NCBI GenBank assembly: GCA_012932295.1
Contig: JAAONU010000018.1
Coordinates: 4,706,206 to 4,770,205 of the forward strand
Direction of reading: 5' to 3'
DNA length: 64,000 bases
Origin: Cyclina sinensis
Taxonomy: Eukaryota > Mollusca > Bivalvia > Venerida > Veneridae
The notes beneath the pieces are model-generated. The model was not told where the DNA came from. It saw only the letters and a list, made by a program, of their open reading frames with translations, and ran no database searches. Both the position numbers and the translations under genes were made by a program. The stretch's first letter is position 1; every line of letters begins with the position of its first letter. This document shows, one piece after another, positions 39,040 to 50,849 of the stretch.

Positions 39040-41460
39040 TCTCTGCTGCACATACTAATGACCGAAAGATTGCCCAACAGACATGCTTGCTGTACATTTA
39101 CATGTATAGGTACAATGCATATTTGTTAGTTTAATCATTTCTATTAAAGAGTGATAGTCTTCCTGCTCAAGTAGTTTGGATATATATATATTTAACGAAT
39201 TTAACGACAGCAACAAAAGATATATTCAATCATCGGAGATATTGTGAAGTTACAAGCGTTATATGTCACACACACGCACACACCTTTTGTTAACGTGATG
39301 TGTACCGTTAAACAACAATAGGTCTCAATATATCTACAATAACTACGTTAACACAATAAGAATTGCTTCTTTTTGATACGTTTTTATTGATCCAATACAA
39401 TCCTAAGAAAAAGTTTTTTTTTATTTATTAATAATTGTATTTTATTTGCCTTATTACTTTTTTTGTAAAGGAGGGGTGAGTATTTTTTGCCAGTTTTTAC
39501 GAACCTAAAGGTCCGTAACAGAAAGATGCAATGCATCTTAGAATACAAAAACCAGAGTGGGGTTCGAACTCCGCATCGAAGGCAAACACTCTAACCACTG
39601 AGCCAAAGAATCGATTCTCTGACGTAGTTGTCAGAAGTTGTATTTATACAATAATAGGAAGGTAGGCACAAGACCGTTACACAGTGAAAATATATATTCA
39701 GAAGGTAAAATATTCATTTGCAGAAGTAGCCGTTAAATCAGGTTTTACGGGCATCATCTGTTTCATCGTCGGAAGTCCACCATTTTTTTCTGTACTGCAT
39801 GAATGGGAACGGAATAAACGACCTTTGGTTTTGAACAAGATATCAGTTAAACTTTGCAGTCATATAACATTTCTGTCCAACTGAAAGCTTAACGGGATTT
39901 TTTAATTAACGACCGAAAACGAAATGTATTATTTGTACTATATTCTATTGAGAAATAATTTCATTGTTTTTATCAAGCTTATAGCACTTCTTCAACCATC
40001 AGTGGTATCTTATCGATATACAAAAATAACCCATTTAATGTAACAACTTAACTTTGGAACCAATTATACCCTAGCTATATAGAATAACTTTAAAGTATTT
40101 ATCGAAACGGAATTTAATAATCTGTTCGTCATTGACTTGTTTCACAGAAAAAGAAAAAGGAAGATGCCTTCTTTTTTGCTGAGGCATTTCTTGTTTAACA
40201 GAGAACAGATGTGTTTTGAATTAGTGTACTGCATTCGATTTGGTTCTTGATTCATCTAGACAAAATGATATCACTATCTATGCTGGTGAGTAGCTTATAT
40301 TGAATATACAACAAAAGTTTGAACAAAGATTAAAAATTTTCTACAGCTACTATTGTTACTTTGTACTTATTTTTCAGTTGTATGACAAAGCTCTAAAATA
40401 TGCGTTATCAATAGCTGACTTATAAAATTTCGTAGGTGACCAGATTAACTAAAAATACAAAGCCATATAGGTGTCATAGTGGAAGCAGTTTATACCTGAC
40501 TTCATTGTGGGTGTCCTAAGACTTGTTTTATGTTGTGTTATCGTTGTTTCTTAAGGAAACATTGTTTCTTTTTATCCGATACACGCAGTTTTTATTCATT
40601 GAATAATATCTTTTAAAAATATCAGAATATATCGTAACTGTATTTATATTTGCTAGGTTGTTAAAAGAAATTGTAAAATAACGTGATTAATTAAGAAGTA
40701 TTAGCTAAATTTTATTTCAATTCTGAATGGTACAATATTCATACCATTTGTATATTCTGCACATTAATTGCACAAGAGGGAGTTGTTATAAATTTATTAA
40801 ATTGCTAACTGTAACCATATGTAAGACTTTTATATCTATGTGTAGATTACACATGTATATGTATTTTATTATTATATTTTCCAACGTTTATAAAGTTGTA
40901 TTAGTGTTCAAAATGACAAAGACGTATGACAGCCAAGGTAAGTGCTGAAATTACTGTAGATATTCAGATGTCATATAAAGAAAAAGTAGCAAACTGTGTG
41001 GTCACTTCTAAGAGATATGTAAATCCAGTATACAGCCAGTAATGCATGATTTTCTGACTATTAACATTTACTCAATTGTTGAATAATTTCTTTCCTTCAT
41101 AAATATCTCGAAGTTAAAAAACTATTTAAAGTTTGTTTTAATGCAATATGCAATGTACGCATAAAAGTGATACTTTCTTGAAACCCTGGAGTAAGCTGAT
41201 ATTCAAGTTTGTTCTTCATTTCCTTTTGATTAATCTAGTCATGATTTCACCAAAATATGATGAAAATTTGGTTGATAGTTATTGCTCTTTAGGACATGCT
41301 GTGTTATCACGTCTCTAAGTATATATTTTTCAGACTGTCAATGGTGGGCGGTGTCGCTCTGGTGTTAGTACGATTGAGGATAACGAATAAGTGGCCCTCG
41401 AACGTATTTTGCTGGAAAAGTAGAGACCGAGTTTGTATTTCAACTTAGCAAACCTCAGGT
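39040..41460 (+). pseudogene. Copy C: decayed mucolipin exons 2-5
   Basis: Exon 2 relic at about 39040-39092 (one unit, frame lost), exon 3 relic 40148-40285 between CACAG and GTGAG, exon 4 relic ending 40937 before GTAAGT, exon 5 relic from 41334. Exon 3 carries the same frame damage as copy A. Exon 5 has TAA after 18 codons but, unlike copy A, keeps similarity to copy B further on (GTGGCCCTCGAACGTATTTT). No exons 1 or 6-16 accompany it. Confidence 0.75.
39350..39655 (-). mobile_element. tRNA-derived SINE (copy in block C)
   Basis: Same element as in block A (9640-9940), inherited with the duplication: B box GAGTTCGAACCCC and A box TTGGCTCAGTGGTTAGAG on the minus strand. Confidence 0.7.
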
Positions 41461-41659
41461 TTGCTTTTGTGACCATTTACAGCCCGTCGCCCTCTGTCCG
41501 TTATCGGTTGTTTGAAACAGTGTAAATTAGAGAGTTGCGGCTTTTAAAAAAGTGTTAGATGATTTTTAGTAGAATGCTTTCAAAAGAGAATAAAAATGTT
41601 ATATTGAACTGCTTTATTCCGGACATTATCCCTGCAAACATGTTCATATGCGTCCCTTA

Positions 41660-41945
41660 AGGGTAACATCCTGGCAAGCCCATATGGGTTTGCCCATACA
41701 GTACCCATATGGGACCCATATGAACAAACCCATATGTGTGTGCTCATAATGGTTCAATGAGGGTCTAATATACTAATTTATTACAAAAAAACATATAAAA
41801 AATATTATTTGAAATTAAATATTACAATCCAAATGTAATGTGGGTATGCCCATGTTGTACCCATTAGGGACCCATATACAAAAATCATGTGTATGTTCCC
41901 ATAATGGGCCCATGTGGGTCCCATGTGTACCTTTATTCTGCAAAG
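41660..41945. repeat. Left subterminal CCCATATGGG cluster
   Basis: Many overlapping palindromic CCCATATGGG/ACCCATATG motifs, likely transposase-binding sites of the 4.06-kb element (inference). Confidence 0.7.
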
Positions 41946-42593
41946 GGAGCAAAAATACATTTAAACATTAATTATAATACACGTGATTAGATCACAAAAA
42001 GTTTAAGTTAAAAACAGTCATCGGTATATCAGATAAATGTGGCAGCATCATTGTAATAAATAAATAGAAATTAAATAATAAAAAAATGAAATAAATCAAG
42101 TTTGAAAAAAAGAAAATTCGTTTGTTTTGAAAACTGGCGTTTGAATTGCGCGCGCAACCGATGCAAGGAAGCTGGATCGGTGAAAACAAACAACGTGCTT
42201 TATTTAAAAGGTATGTTTTTTGTTGATAAAGAAGCTTGAATATAACTTAGACCAGGCATCATTGTTGATTTTGACTATAGTATAGTATTGAAATTAGTAT
42301 TTCATTATATTTGTTTCCATTTGAAACATAAAGATTCCATTTGTCATATATTTTCGCGATATAAAGAATTTGCTAAATTCATTCAAATTCGGAGTAGGGG
42401 ATTCTAGTGATTTAAATAAGCTCTCAAGCTTTCATCAAAATCACTCGTCGGTAATAAATGACGAAGCTTAGAAAGTAGCACCAGTAATGGAACAGGTCTT
42501 GGTTGTAAACATTTAGATGTTTAAATTTTGTGTAGAATTTGTTGTTTGCATATTTTCTTATTTGAATGTATATAAAACACATTATTTTACAGT

Positions 42594-42821
42594 GAACAGC
42601 ACAAGGATTTTCATCCTGATGGAAGTTATGAAGGATACACCCAAACCAAAGACTTCTGTATGGTTGTTTTTGACACAGAACCAAGATTGGGCAGCAGTGA
42701 ATATTCTGATTCGAATTGAGGCTTTGAGCTGCCAGGGTAATAGTGTTTCCCCAGACAACTGTTGAGGAGGTGGATAAGTTAAACTCTAAACTGGAGGATC
42801 AGACAACTGTTCTACTGTTGT
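42594..42821 (+). pseudogene. Coding-like fragments inside the 4.06-kb element
   Basis: After a TTTTACAG acceptor-like site, 41 codons are open (E-Q-H-K-D-F-H-P-D-G-S-Y-E-G-Y, then F-C-M-V-V-F-D-T-E-P-R-L) to a TGA at 42717. A second frame from 42737 reads V-I-V-F-P-Q-T-T-V-E-E-V-D-K-L-N-S-K-L to a TAAGT near 42825. The amino-acid usage looks protein-like. No family is recognised; probably remains of the element's own gene. Confidence 0.35.
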
Positions 42822-43758
42822 AAGTATGTTTTTAATTATCAAAGTTAATTTCATTACACTAAATAAATTACCTCTTTCTGACGATATGTTAGTCTCAATA
42901 TTTCGACTAAGGGTTTGATGGCTGAAAATTGGATTGACCATTAATAAAAACAGCATGATATCTTTTCGAGAACAGTAAAATAGACAGTCGCACTGTCTTT
43001 TTTGACATTAATTTTGTCGTGTAACAACAGTTGAGATTTGCACTGATTAGACTTTGAGTGCATCAGCTGAAGTTGTTGATAAAGGTAATCCAAGCCTCTG
43101 CTCAATAACTAGAGAATGCTGTGACAAAGATCAAGGTTACAGCAACTTTGAACCATCAATGTTTTGGGCTAGACTTTAAATGTATGTAATAGAGTAGCAG
43201 CAAAAAGGCGCTAGGTAGGGCATATATGTTTTACTTAATTATCTATTTCATTTAAATTCTGACATGTAAATATTGATTTTAAATTCTGTTATAGGAGATA
43301 TCTAGCTGTTAGACTGAAGGTCATTATGGCAACAGAACAATGAAAACTGTCTCATAGACTGTAATTACAAGGGTCTAATGGGGAAAGAAACTAGAGGACA
43401 CCAATCTAAAAGGCATTATTGCTGTAAGTTATTTTACCATTGAAAGCAGTGAAATAATTCCATTTGAAGAAGTAGGGGTAACTTATTTGTCCAGTTTGAC
43501 ATCTGCCAATTTTTTCGCAGTGGAATAAGAACAATTATTTTTTGTTTTTTTTTAGCATTTTCACTCTTCACCTAATGGTAAAAAAACCTGTATTCAGGTA
43601 TGAGTGTAGCAGCAATCAATATTGTCTAAGAAACATCATTTGATAATGTTAATTTACAAAAACAACAAATTATATTTATGTTTGTAATGAAAAATGCTGA
43701 GGTTTAATATAATTCAAAATACTGATTGAGAACATAATCTTTATTTTTTATTAGGTTG

Positions 43759-43929
43759 TCTCCACATGAATCCCATAACGTGAGCAGCAAACATGAAGGC
43801 CACATTACCAAGTGGCTTGATAGCACGTGTCTGAGATGGTTGGAGAAAAGCCTGTATAAAAAGAAGCACTGTTGCGACTGCTACTGGACCACCTCTGCTC
43901 CTAGCACTACCCCTGGTACTCTAAACTAA
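43759..43929 (+). pseudogene. Second coding-like fragment inside the 4.06-kb element
   Basis: After TTATTAG, 56 codons without ATG are open to a TAA. They contain W-L-D-S-T-C-L-R-W-L-E-K and C-C-D-C-Y-W-T-T. It could be an exon of the element's gene or of a captured gene. Not recognised. Confidence 0.3.
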
Positions 43930-45289
43930 ATATTTGACATTGCTGAAAAACCGGGATTATTATTTAAGTGACATTAATATTTTTACGAACTTTCAATAAC
44001 AGTTTAAAATTTTCGTTGACATAAGTACCAATTGTAACCCTGTAGTCAAGAATCTTCAAACTCAAATGTCAGCTAAATAGTCTACCTGATATAGACAACA
44101 TTTCATGAATACCAATTTAAAGTTTAGTTCACATTATTTTTTTTAAAGTAAAAATCTGTGTGTATGTGTTGATGTTGTTAGGCATATTTACGTACATTGT
44201 CAGTAAAATTTCACTGTTAAGTCATTTGTGTATACACATGTATATGTTCATTGTTCTTTTACAATGTTTTATTTTGCATTATCTACTAGTAAGTAATCAG
44301 TTTTACTTTTTACAATTAAATTACATAATAGTGTAACACAATATCTAGGTTGTAATACATTGTATTCTTAATAGACAATTATATTTGTTTAAAGTGGTGC
44401 TCTTATTTAACTTTGGCATGGCTTGATTATGTTTATTCGACATAACATATGTCTATTATTTGATGAATACTTCTGTTACAGCATCATTTTACTAACAGTA
44501 TTACGTGCATAATTTTGATATTTGTGATTCTATTTTTTATCCCTCAACATAGGAAGAGGTATATTAAATCTTTGAAAAATTAACAGTTTGTAATAACTTG
44601 AGTATTTTTGGATGGATTTTAAAATAAGTAGGCAGAAATGTTTTCATTACTAGACAAATTCACAGAAACAGTATGGGGTGTCAAGGTCACGGCTTGAAAT
44701 CAAAGATAATGAATTTGAACAGTTTTGCCATATTTCATAAATATCTTTGGTATTTTTCAGTTGATTTTGTAATTATTTTAATTAATGTTTTATAAATTTT
44801 CACACAAATTTAATGTTTCACATCACAAGAACAAGGCAAATTCAGATAAACAAAACTTGTCTCTCGTCAAGGTCACAACTTCTATGTCTAATGTCAGAAA
44901 TAACTTTTTTCTATATTTATTCACCTGTAAGTTATTGGTAATTTTGCGGGAATTTTGGTATATAAATTGTTTAGTTCTTTGTTCATTATTTGACTGTATT
45001 GTATAAGAAAAAACCCTTTTATGAACAAATGGTAGCAGTGACTAATCAACACTGTTTGGCATAGGATATGAATTCAACGGATTTGCTTATTCCAATGACT
45101 TCTTAACTAGGTTCACTGTTTTCTTTTCAAGTTATTAAATGTAATCAATTCTTATCTTAGTTGTTTTTGTGGAATTTCGATTATTTTAAGTTGTACAATA
45201 TTAAGATCTGATGACTTCCAGAAAATGAAAAACATGCTTGGACAATTTCATAATTGGATCCAGGATTACCATGGACAATTGTAGCATAC

Positions 45290-45685
45290 TCAGTGGACGT
45301 ACATACTGCCCATAAACAGAAAATGTCAAAACAAGGGACCCATAAAAGACGAATATGTTAAAACAGGACCCATATAGGGGCCGTATTGCCCTGATTTGAG
45401 AACAAAGGACCCATATAGGACCCATATACTGCCCAGATGCTTGAACAAAGGACCCGTATAGGGCCCATATACTGCCCAGGTGTCTGAACAAGGGACCCAT
45501 ATAGGGCCCATATACTGCCCAGATGTCTGAATAAGGGACCCATATGTTGCCCATATAGCAAGCCCATATGGGCCCCTCATGGTGCCCGGTTGCACATCCC
45601 ATGTGGGCCCCACATGGGGTGCCCATATAGGACCCATATGGTAACCCAAATTGGGCCTATCTGGGTCCCATATATTTTGTTTGCT
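45290..45685. repeat. Right subterminal cluster with 43-bp tandem units
   Basis: Three and a half units of 43 bp (GACCCATATAGGGCCCATAT, then ACTGCCCAGATGTCTGAACAAGG) are followed by CCCATATGG motifs to the element's end. The long minus-strand frames here (45201-45703) with repeated Y-G-P-x-M-G-P are translations of this repeat and not genes. Confidence 0.85.
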
Positions 45686-45688
45686 GGG

Positions 45689-46460
45689 ATGACAGTAGAA
45701 CAAAATAATGTTTGGACATGTATAGACAGTGTCTAGCGTTACCCACTATTTCTCTAGAGTACGTGTACAGGTGTTAAACTTGACTCTTTAGATTCCCTAC
45801 CAGTCTTGCTTAGAAAGTTTATGTTTTCCCTGTTTCTAATTGGTTCCCAAACGGTTTGTTCCCATTATGTGTACAGTGTTAAAATGGTTTCACTTCCGTA
45901 TACTTATTGTTTGACATTGACTACAAATGAAAAGCAAATTGCTGTACAAGTTCCGCGAATGTTGAATTTGTTTGGTTGAACACTGTTGATATATAAATTG
46001 GATATATATTGCCGTGGACAAAGATTTTCTAAGATTTAACAATTTCATATTTTCCCGAAATTAATTCTTAGGTATGCTTTACTATTTTATCTAGACGTCT
46101 TAATAGTATGTCTGGTCATTTTTGTAAATATATTAAATTATCTTATCAAATCAAGTTTTGTTTTACAATATTCTCATTTCTGTGGATTAAGTGATTAAAA
46201 TCTATCTTAGCTCTGTTGACCTTTATATGATACGGCTCTTCAAATTCTAAATATGGTTTTCTGTCGGAAAAATGTAATTTAATATCTATGCATCTGGTAC
46301 AAAAATATAATTATTTGGTCTGATAAGTTCGTGTACTTATTTGTTGCCCTCTTCTCAAGTTTCTGAGATTCCGGTGCGTCATTAGAAAAAAGATTTTAAA
46401 TTCAATTACCTTTATAGAAATCCATTTTTCAAATATATCTTTATAGATATTATAAATACA
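45689..46460 (+). repeat. Copy C of the mucolipin block (3' part)
   Basis: It continues the alignment with copy B (19600-20030) after the 4.06-kb element. Similarity fades at about 46460, before an exon 6 equivalent. Confidence 0.75.
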
Positions 46461-46514
46461 CAACACCATTCGTCATCATAAATGATGACTTTCTCAAAAG
46501 GGGATGTGTAACGG

Positions 46515-46785
46515 TCTAGTGTATACCTTCCTATAATTGTATAAATACAACCTCTGACAGCTGTGTCAAGGAATAGATTCTTTGGCTCAGTGGTTAGAGT
46601 GTTGGCCTTCGATGCGCTAAGAACGGAGTTCGAATCCCGCTCTGGGTTGTGTATTCTTTCTGTTGCTGGCTTTCATGTTCGTAAGAATGTATATACCCCT
46701 CATTCAAACACGATTCAAACGGAATAGACACTACACGAACAGGACTAGTGTCCATATAACCCTTTATTGATCATGAACCACTACC
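46515..46785 (+). mobile_element. tRNA-derived SINE (independent copy)
   Basis: It has the same leader as the SINE in blocks A and C (AATTGTATAAATACAACCTC), A box TTGGCTCAGTGGTTAGAG at about 46582, and B box GAGTTCGAATCCC at about 46628. The body shares TTCTTTCTGTT and GTTCGTAAGAA. The tail ends near CCCTTTATTGATCATG. It is on the plus strand at a different site, so the family has been mobile. Confidence 0.75.
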
Positions 46786-46789
46786 CGAT

Positions 46790-48300
46790 ACACAAAGGAT
46801 GGAAATTCGGATAAAAATGAAGTCGTATTAATTATAGCGTTCTAACCCTCAATCAGAAATCGACTGCCATAGCATACAGAAATCTTAACACTAGATATGT
46901 ACTAAAATATACATGATTATTATTACTTTTTTTATCGACAGAAATCTGAATTAGTGCAAATTAAAGGTATTATTTTTTGCAAATTCTGCTATCACTTTAA
47001 CAGCACAATCTCACGAAAAAATAGCGATTTCTATTAAAGTCGATCTGATTAAAATGAATAAATGCACTTTCACTTTCGATTTTCTGAAAACAAATGTCAT
47101 GTGCTGTTTTGACGGATATGCAATCTTGAACTTTCTAATATCTCGTCTTTATCATACATGCATGAATGACCTACACATTGAATATATCATTGTTTTCAAC
47201 GATTTGACAGCAAAGTGTGCATTATTTCGTAATGGAGATGACCAGTTTCGAGACTATCATCGTCACACACACACACACACACACACAGAATATAAAAGTA
47301 CATTCATATTTCGTTATGTTACATTAGAGCACATTCATTATTGTCTCTGAAATTGTTTTACACACCTCGTGAAGTGAGCTACACTCACAAACAACGAAAG
47401 AACGAAAGAAAAATACATCTTTCAAAATAATTGATAAAAGATCGTCTTGCTGTTGTGTCTTCGATGCAGTCTGTTTATGTTAGAAGTCATTCCCGATAAG
47501 GTTCTCGGGAATTAAACAGTTCAAATACTTTACGTAAGAAAGATATAATTTCTGTAGAACTTATGCGGTAAAATGATAAAGATAAAAACGATTATGTTTA
47601 CACATTAAGTGCAAAGGCTAAGTGACAGATGTTTACACATAAAGTGAAAGGTAATTACACACAAGTCATTTGTAATGAAACCGGAAACTTACTCATTAAA
47701 AAGGCACTTTCAATGTTTGTGTTTTCCAACAAATATTTCGAAATAGTTTTTAAATGTTAAGTTTTCTAAAGTAATTTGCTTTTTTATCAGTCTCAAAACT
47801 GCAAAGCATACTTGCTATTCCTCAAATGTAAGTTTACTCACCCTAGGCGCGTGACCGCCACAGTTTGTTTCTGCAATATCAAGAAACTAGATTCTAGTAA
47901 TATATATTGTTATCAATATGTATACCAATGCAAGTTAGATTCGATATACCCTACTTCCATCTATCTGTCTATTTGAATCCATCTTAGTAGAGGGTAAATA
48001 TGTGCTTTCTACCTATTCGAGTTTGTTTACCATCGTTACCGGTTGTCTGTATGACCGATGTCGTTTACAGAGTTTGGCTATTTAAAGCGTACCTATAACT
48101 CACAGATGCATTGACGATGCATAAAAAAGAAAATAGTTATATATATACAAATTCTGGTTGTAGCTGTGAATAATATATCTAAACTAAGTTACTCACTCAG
48201 TTTTTGTTACAGAAACACATCATAATATAAAGTTTTTCACACTTATATCAGTACAAATTTTACCCCGTTAGTCACGTGGTAAATACTTTGTCTATATCTT
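46790..48300. other. Intergenic, no gene seen
   Basis: Contains a (CA)n microsatellite at 47264-47288 and otherwise unassigned AT-rich sequence. The frames at 47054-47350 and 47776-47976 have no recognisable domain. Confidence 0.4.
47264..47288. repeat. (CA)n microsatellite
   Basis: An uninterrupted run of CA dinucleotides. Confidence 0.95.
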
Positions 48301-48319
48301 CACTTTTGAGTCTTCTGAA

Positions 48320-48400
48320 GAACATTCTGTAGTGGCTCAGTGGTCTAGGTAGTTTTACTGACCTGACGGGCATTGGTTCGAAATCTGTTAAAATCAAATT
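48320..48400 (+). repeat. tRNA-derived SINE-like sequence
   Basis: A box TGGCTCAGTGGTCTAGG at about 48333 and B box GGTTCGAAATC at about 48374, properly spaced. The flanks do not match the other SINE family of the window. Confidence 0.5.
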
Positions 48401-49460
48401 CTTTTTCTTCAGTTTTCATAACGTATAAAAGCATGAAGTTATGTTGTTTTTTATAGTATGTTTATTTCTCTTTCATTGTCATGAAAACATTGTAAGCTAA
48501 AAGCTGTGAGTCAGTCGCATTAAGTTTTTGGGGATAGCGCTATGAACCACCCACTGAGACGCTCAAGCTAGCTTCGATCCTGTAACGACTGCTCAAGTAT
48601 CAAAGTAGGCCCGTGAATTTAGGTGAGTTGTTTGAAAAAGGGCTCAAGGAAGATAACCCCCTCTAGCGCTGTCACTTTATAGTATTTATTTATGTCAATA
48701 GAGACGTACGATATCATACGAGAGATGTTAAACTGCAAGTACATGCATATTTTTCTTCTTAGACGGTCTTCACATACCAAAATTATTACTAACTCGGTCG
48801 GTGTAAAAGGAGTGGACAAAAAACACTATAACCAGTTGTTTTATATGAACGATTTCTAGCCTAGCTTATACTTGTTGTGTTAACTTAAATGTCCCAAAGC
48901 ACCCAAAGCTGCAATAAAGTTCATTGGAGTGCACACGTGAAGGTCAAATTTACTGTAACTTTTTTTAGCCCCAGGTATATACCAACATGTCCCTGTACCA
49001 CAGTACAAAGTGGACCGACACTGCTCTTCAAACCAAGTTACGACCCCTGGTAATGACAATATTGGTGCAAAAGTGAGCAATATAGGAAACAAATTGAAAG
49101 CCTACATACGTGCTGATATTAAAATTAATCACGTGAGCTACTTGAAAAATGGTAGTTTAACATAAATTAAAACTTCCTGAAGAAACTGTCCTTAAAGAAC
49201 GTCTGACATCTCAATTAATCACCGTGTGATAAATTTAGAAAATATTTTAATTGTTTCACTTATGACGTAGTGGGCGAACACTTGAAACGAGATCTTATGA
49301 TGTAACTAAAAATAGCTGTTGTTTCACTTTGGGAAGTCCTTAAATCTTCATATATAAAATCCCAAAAATTAAAGCGCCTTGCAATTTCTTCAGAGTTCTG
49401 CTGAGTTATACATTTACACAAATATTTTTTTTTAAACAAATATTGTTAAAGTAAAGACTG
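48400..49460. other. 5' flank of the GPCR gene
   Basis: No exon or repeat recognised. The promoter must lie here or further upstream if there is a 5' UTR intron; no TATA box can be assigned with confidence. Confidence 0.35.
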
Positions 49461-49467
49461 AAAAAAT

Positions 49468-50782
49468 ATGAATATCATCTTGGACATCGGGACTAATACT
49501 GAAATTGTGCCCGAAGATAACAAGAGTTTTCAAAATGTCAGTGCTGCTTTGAATATGGAAAAACATTGGAATAATAATCTGAACATGAAACTGTTTATTT
49601 ACTGTTCTGTGATTCTAGTTGGATTTATTCTCAATTTGGTTGTGATAATTGTCTATGTGAGAAAACTTCAGAAATCTACAATAATCTTCTCATTTTCTTT
49701 GGCCTGTTTGTGATTTAATCAACTGTTTGCATATTTCATTAAGCATTTTAAAAGACACGGATGCTTTGTCAGTAACTAGCAAACGAATGTTTTGCGTCGC
49801 TTACCCTTTCTTGGTGGACAGTGGATGTTTAATCTCAGCTGGCATCGTGGTCTGTTTGGCTATTGACCGATTCTTAAGATCAAAGTACTTAAAGTACTCT
49901 TTGTCACGTTGTAATAGATTAACGTTAGTAGCGGCAGTTGTTATATCTTCAGTAATCATAACGTCACCAATTCTTTTAGTACATTTTGCCAAGGAGAAGA
50001 GATTTACCTCATGGGAACAAGATCTAATGTGTAGAGATTTGAGCATGCATCATACTTTACATTTGAAAAACTCAGAAGGGATGCATTTCTCGAACACGAT
50101 GCTATTCATGTTGGAATTAAATGCTGTGATTTTGACAGTGCTTGTATTTGCTGTTGTAACAATTTCAGCGCTTTATCTGAAAATGACACTCGAAATTAGA
50201 AAAAGTTCTTTTTCTAGACGTCCAAAAATACTGATACAGGCGGAACAAAGAGTAGAAATGAAATGCGAAACGGAAACTCTCCGTGAAAGCCAGTTTGATG
50301 AAACATCTATTCACAGCTCAGAAATATCCAGCGAAGGTTGTGAAGAAACTGTGGCGAATATTTCAACAAAACCACAGCTGACAGTTTCTACAGTTGACAA
50401 TAACGAAAACAAAATAAAAAACCAAAATGTTAATGTTTCGAGACGGAAATCAAGTATGTTCTCAGATGTAAAGCAGGTCACATCAAATATTGTAACACCA
50501 AGATTCATATTTTTAATTTTATCATCTATTATTTTGTTTACTTTTTACATAACACACTTTGCTTTACATATCACAAACATCTGTTTACTCGACCAAATCA
50601 ACTTTCATCATGTGTTGTACAAATGTCTTGATCATTCTTATATTGTATGTTTCGTTTTAAACCCTGTAATTTATAGCTATTTTAATCGCGACTTTTTCAG
50701 AAGTTTCAAACAGTTATTTTACTGTTACAAGAGTTCACTAAATGACCGTAGGCGAGAATCTATAATTTCTTCTGTTTTGTAG
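49468..50782 (+). CDS. Class A (rhodopsin-like) GPCR, intronless, one frameshift in TM2
   Basis: Seven hydrophobic segments are present. The first frame (49468-49713) has an N-terminus with one glycosylation site (N-V-S), TM1 with the G-x-x-x-N pattern (V-G-F-I-L-N-L-V-V), and the start of TM2. The second frame (from about 49706 to TAG at 50780-50782) continues TM2 with D-L-I-N, then TM3 with the entry cysteine and D-R-F in place of D-R-Y. TM4, a cysteine in loop 2 (M-C-R-D), TM5, a long Ser-rich third intracellular loop (about 100 residues), TM6 and TM7 with N-P-V-I-Y follow. One extra T in GGCCTGTTTG (49701-49710) separates the frames. Everything else is open, so this is either a very young pseudogene or a sequence error. 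The ligand cannot be told; it looks like an orphan amine/peptide-type receptor of lineage-specific expansion. AATAAA at 50822 may be its poly(A) signal. Confidence 0.8.
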
Positions 50783-50821
50783 ATTTTTATCACAAACAAA
50801 GGCAGTCTGTTTAAAGGTGGA

Positions 50822-50827
50822 AATAAA
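50822..50827 (+). promoter_or_regulatory. Possible poly(A) signal of the GPCR gene
   Basis: AATAAA 40 bases after the stop codon. Confidence 0.5.
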
Positions 50828-50849
50828 GAGAAACCTTAAGCCAATCTAA

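Larger units (their letters stand above)
38789..41629 (+). repeat. Copy C of the mucolipin block (5' part)
   Basis: Nearly identical to copy A (1-680 and 9640-11735) but without the LINE and TTAA insertions: 39300 passes to 39350 over about 50 bases. It thus shows the pre-insertion state of copy A. The block continues after the 4.06-kb element at 45689. Confidence 0.9.
41630..45688. mobile_element. 4.06-kb DNA element with CCCATATGGG-rich ends
   Basis: It interrupts copy C: flanks 41628 and 45690 join to ...ACATTATGACAGTAG, matching the unbroken forms at 20930 and (more diverged) 19590. The ends are inverted repeats, CCCTGCAAACA on the left and TGTTTGCTGGG on the right, with a possible 2-bp AT duplication. 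Both subterminal regions (41665-41940 and 45290-45680) are filled with CCCATATGGG-like motifs, including 43-bp tandem units. The interior has short coding-like fragments but no transposase I recognise. Dense subterminal motifs with short target duplications suggest a cut-and-paste transposon. Confidence 0.85.

Noticed and set aside
45201..45703. Long minus-strand frames with repeated Y-G-P/M-G-P residues
   Set aside because: They are translations of the 43-bp CCCATATGGG-type repeat at the end of the 4.06-kb element; all frames stay open because of the repeat.
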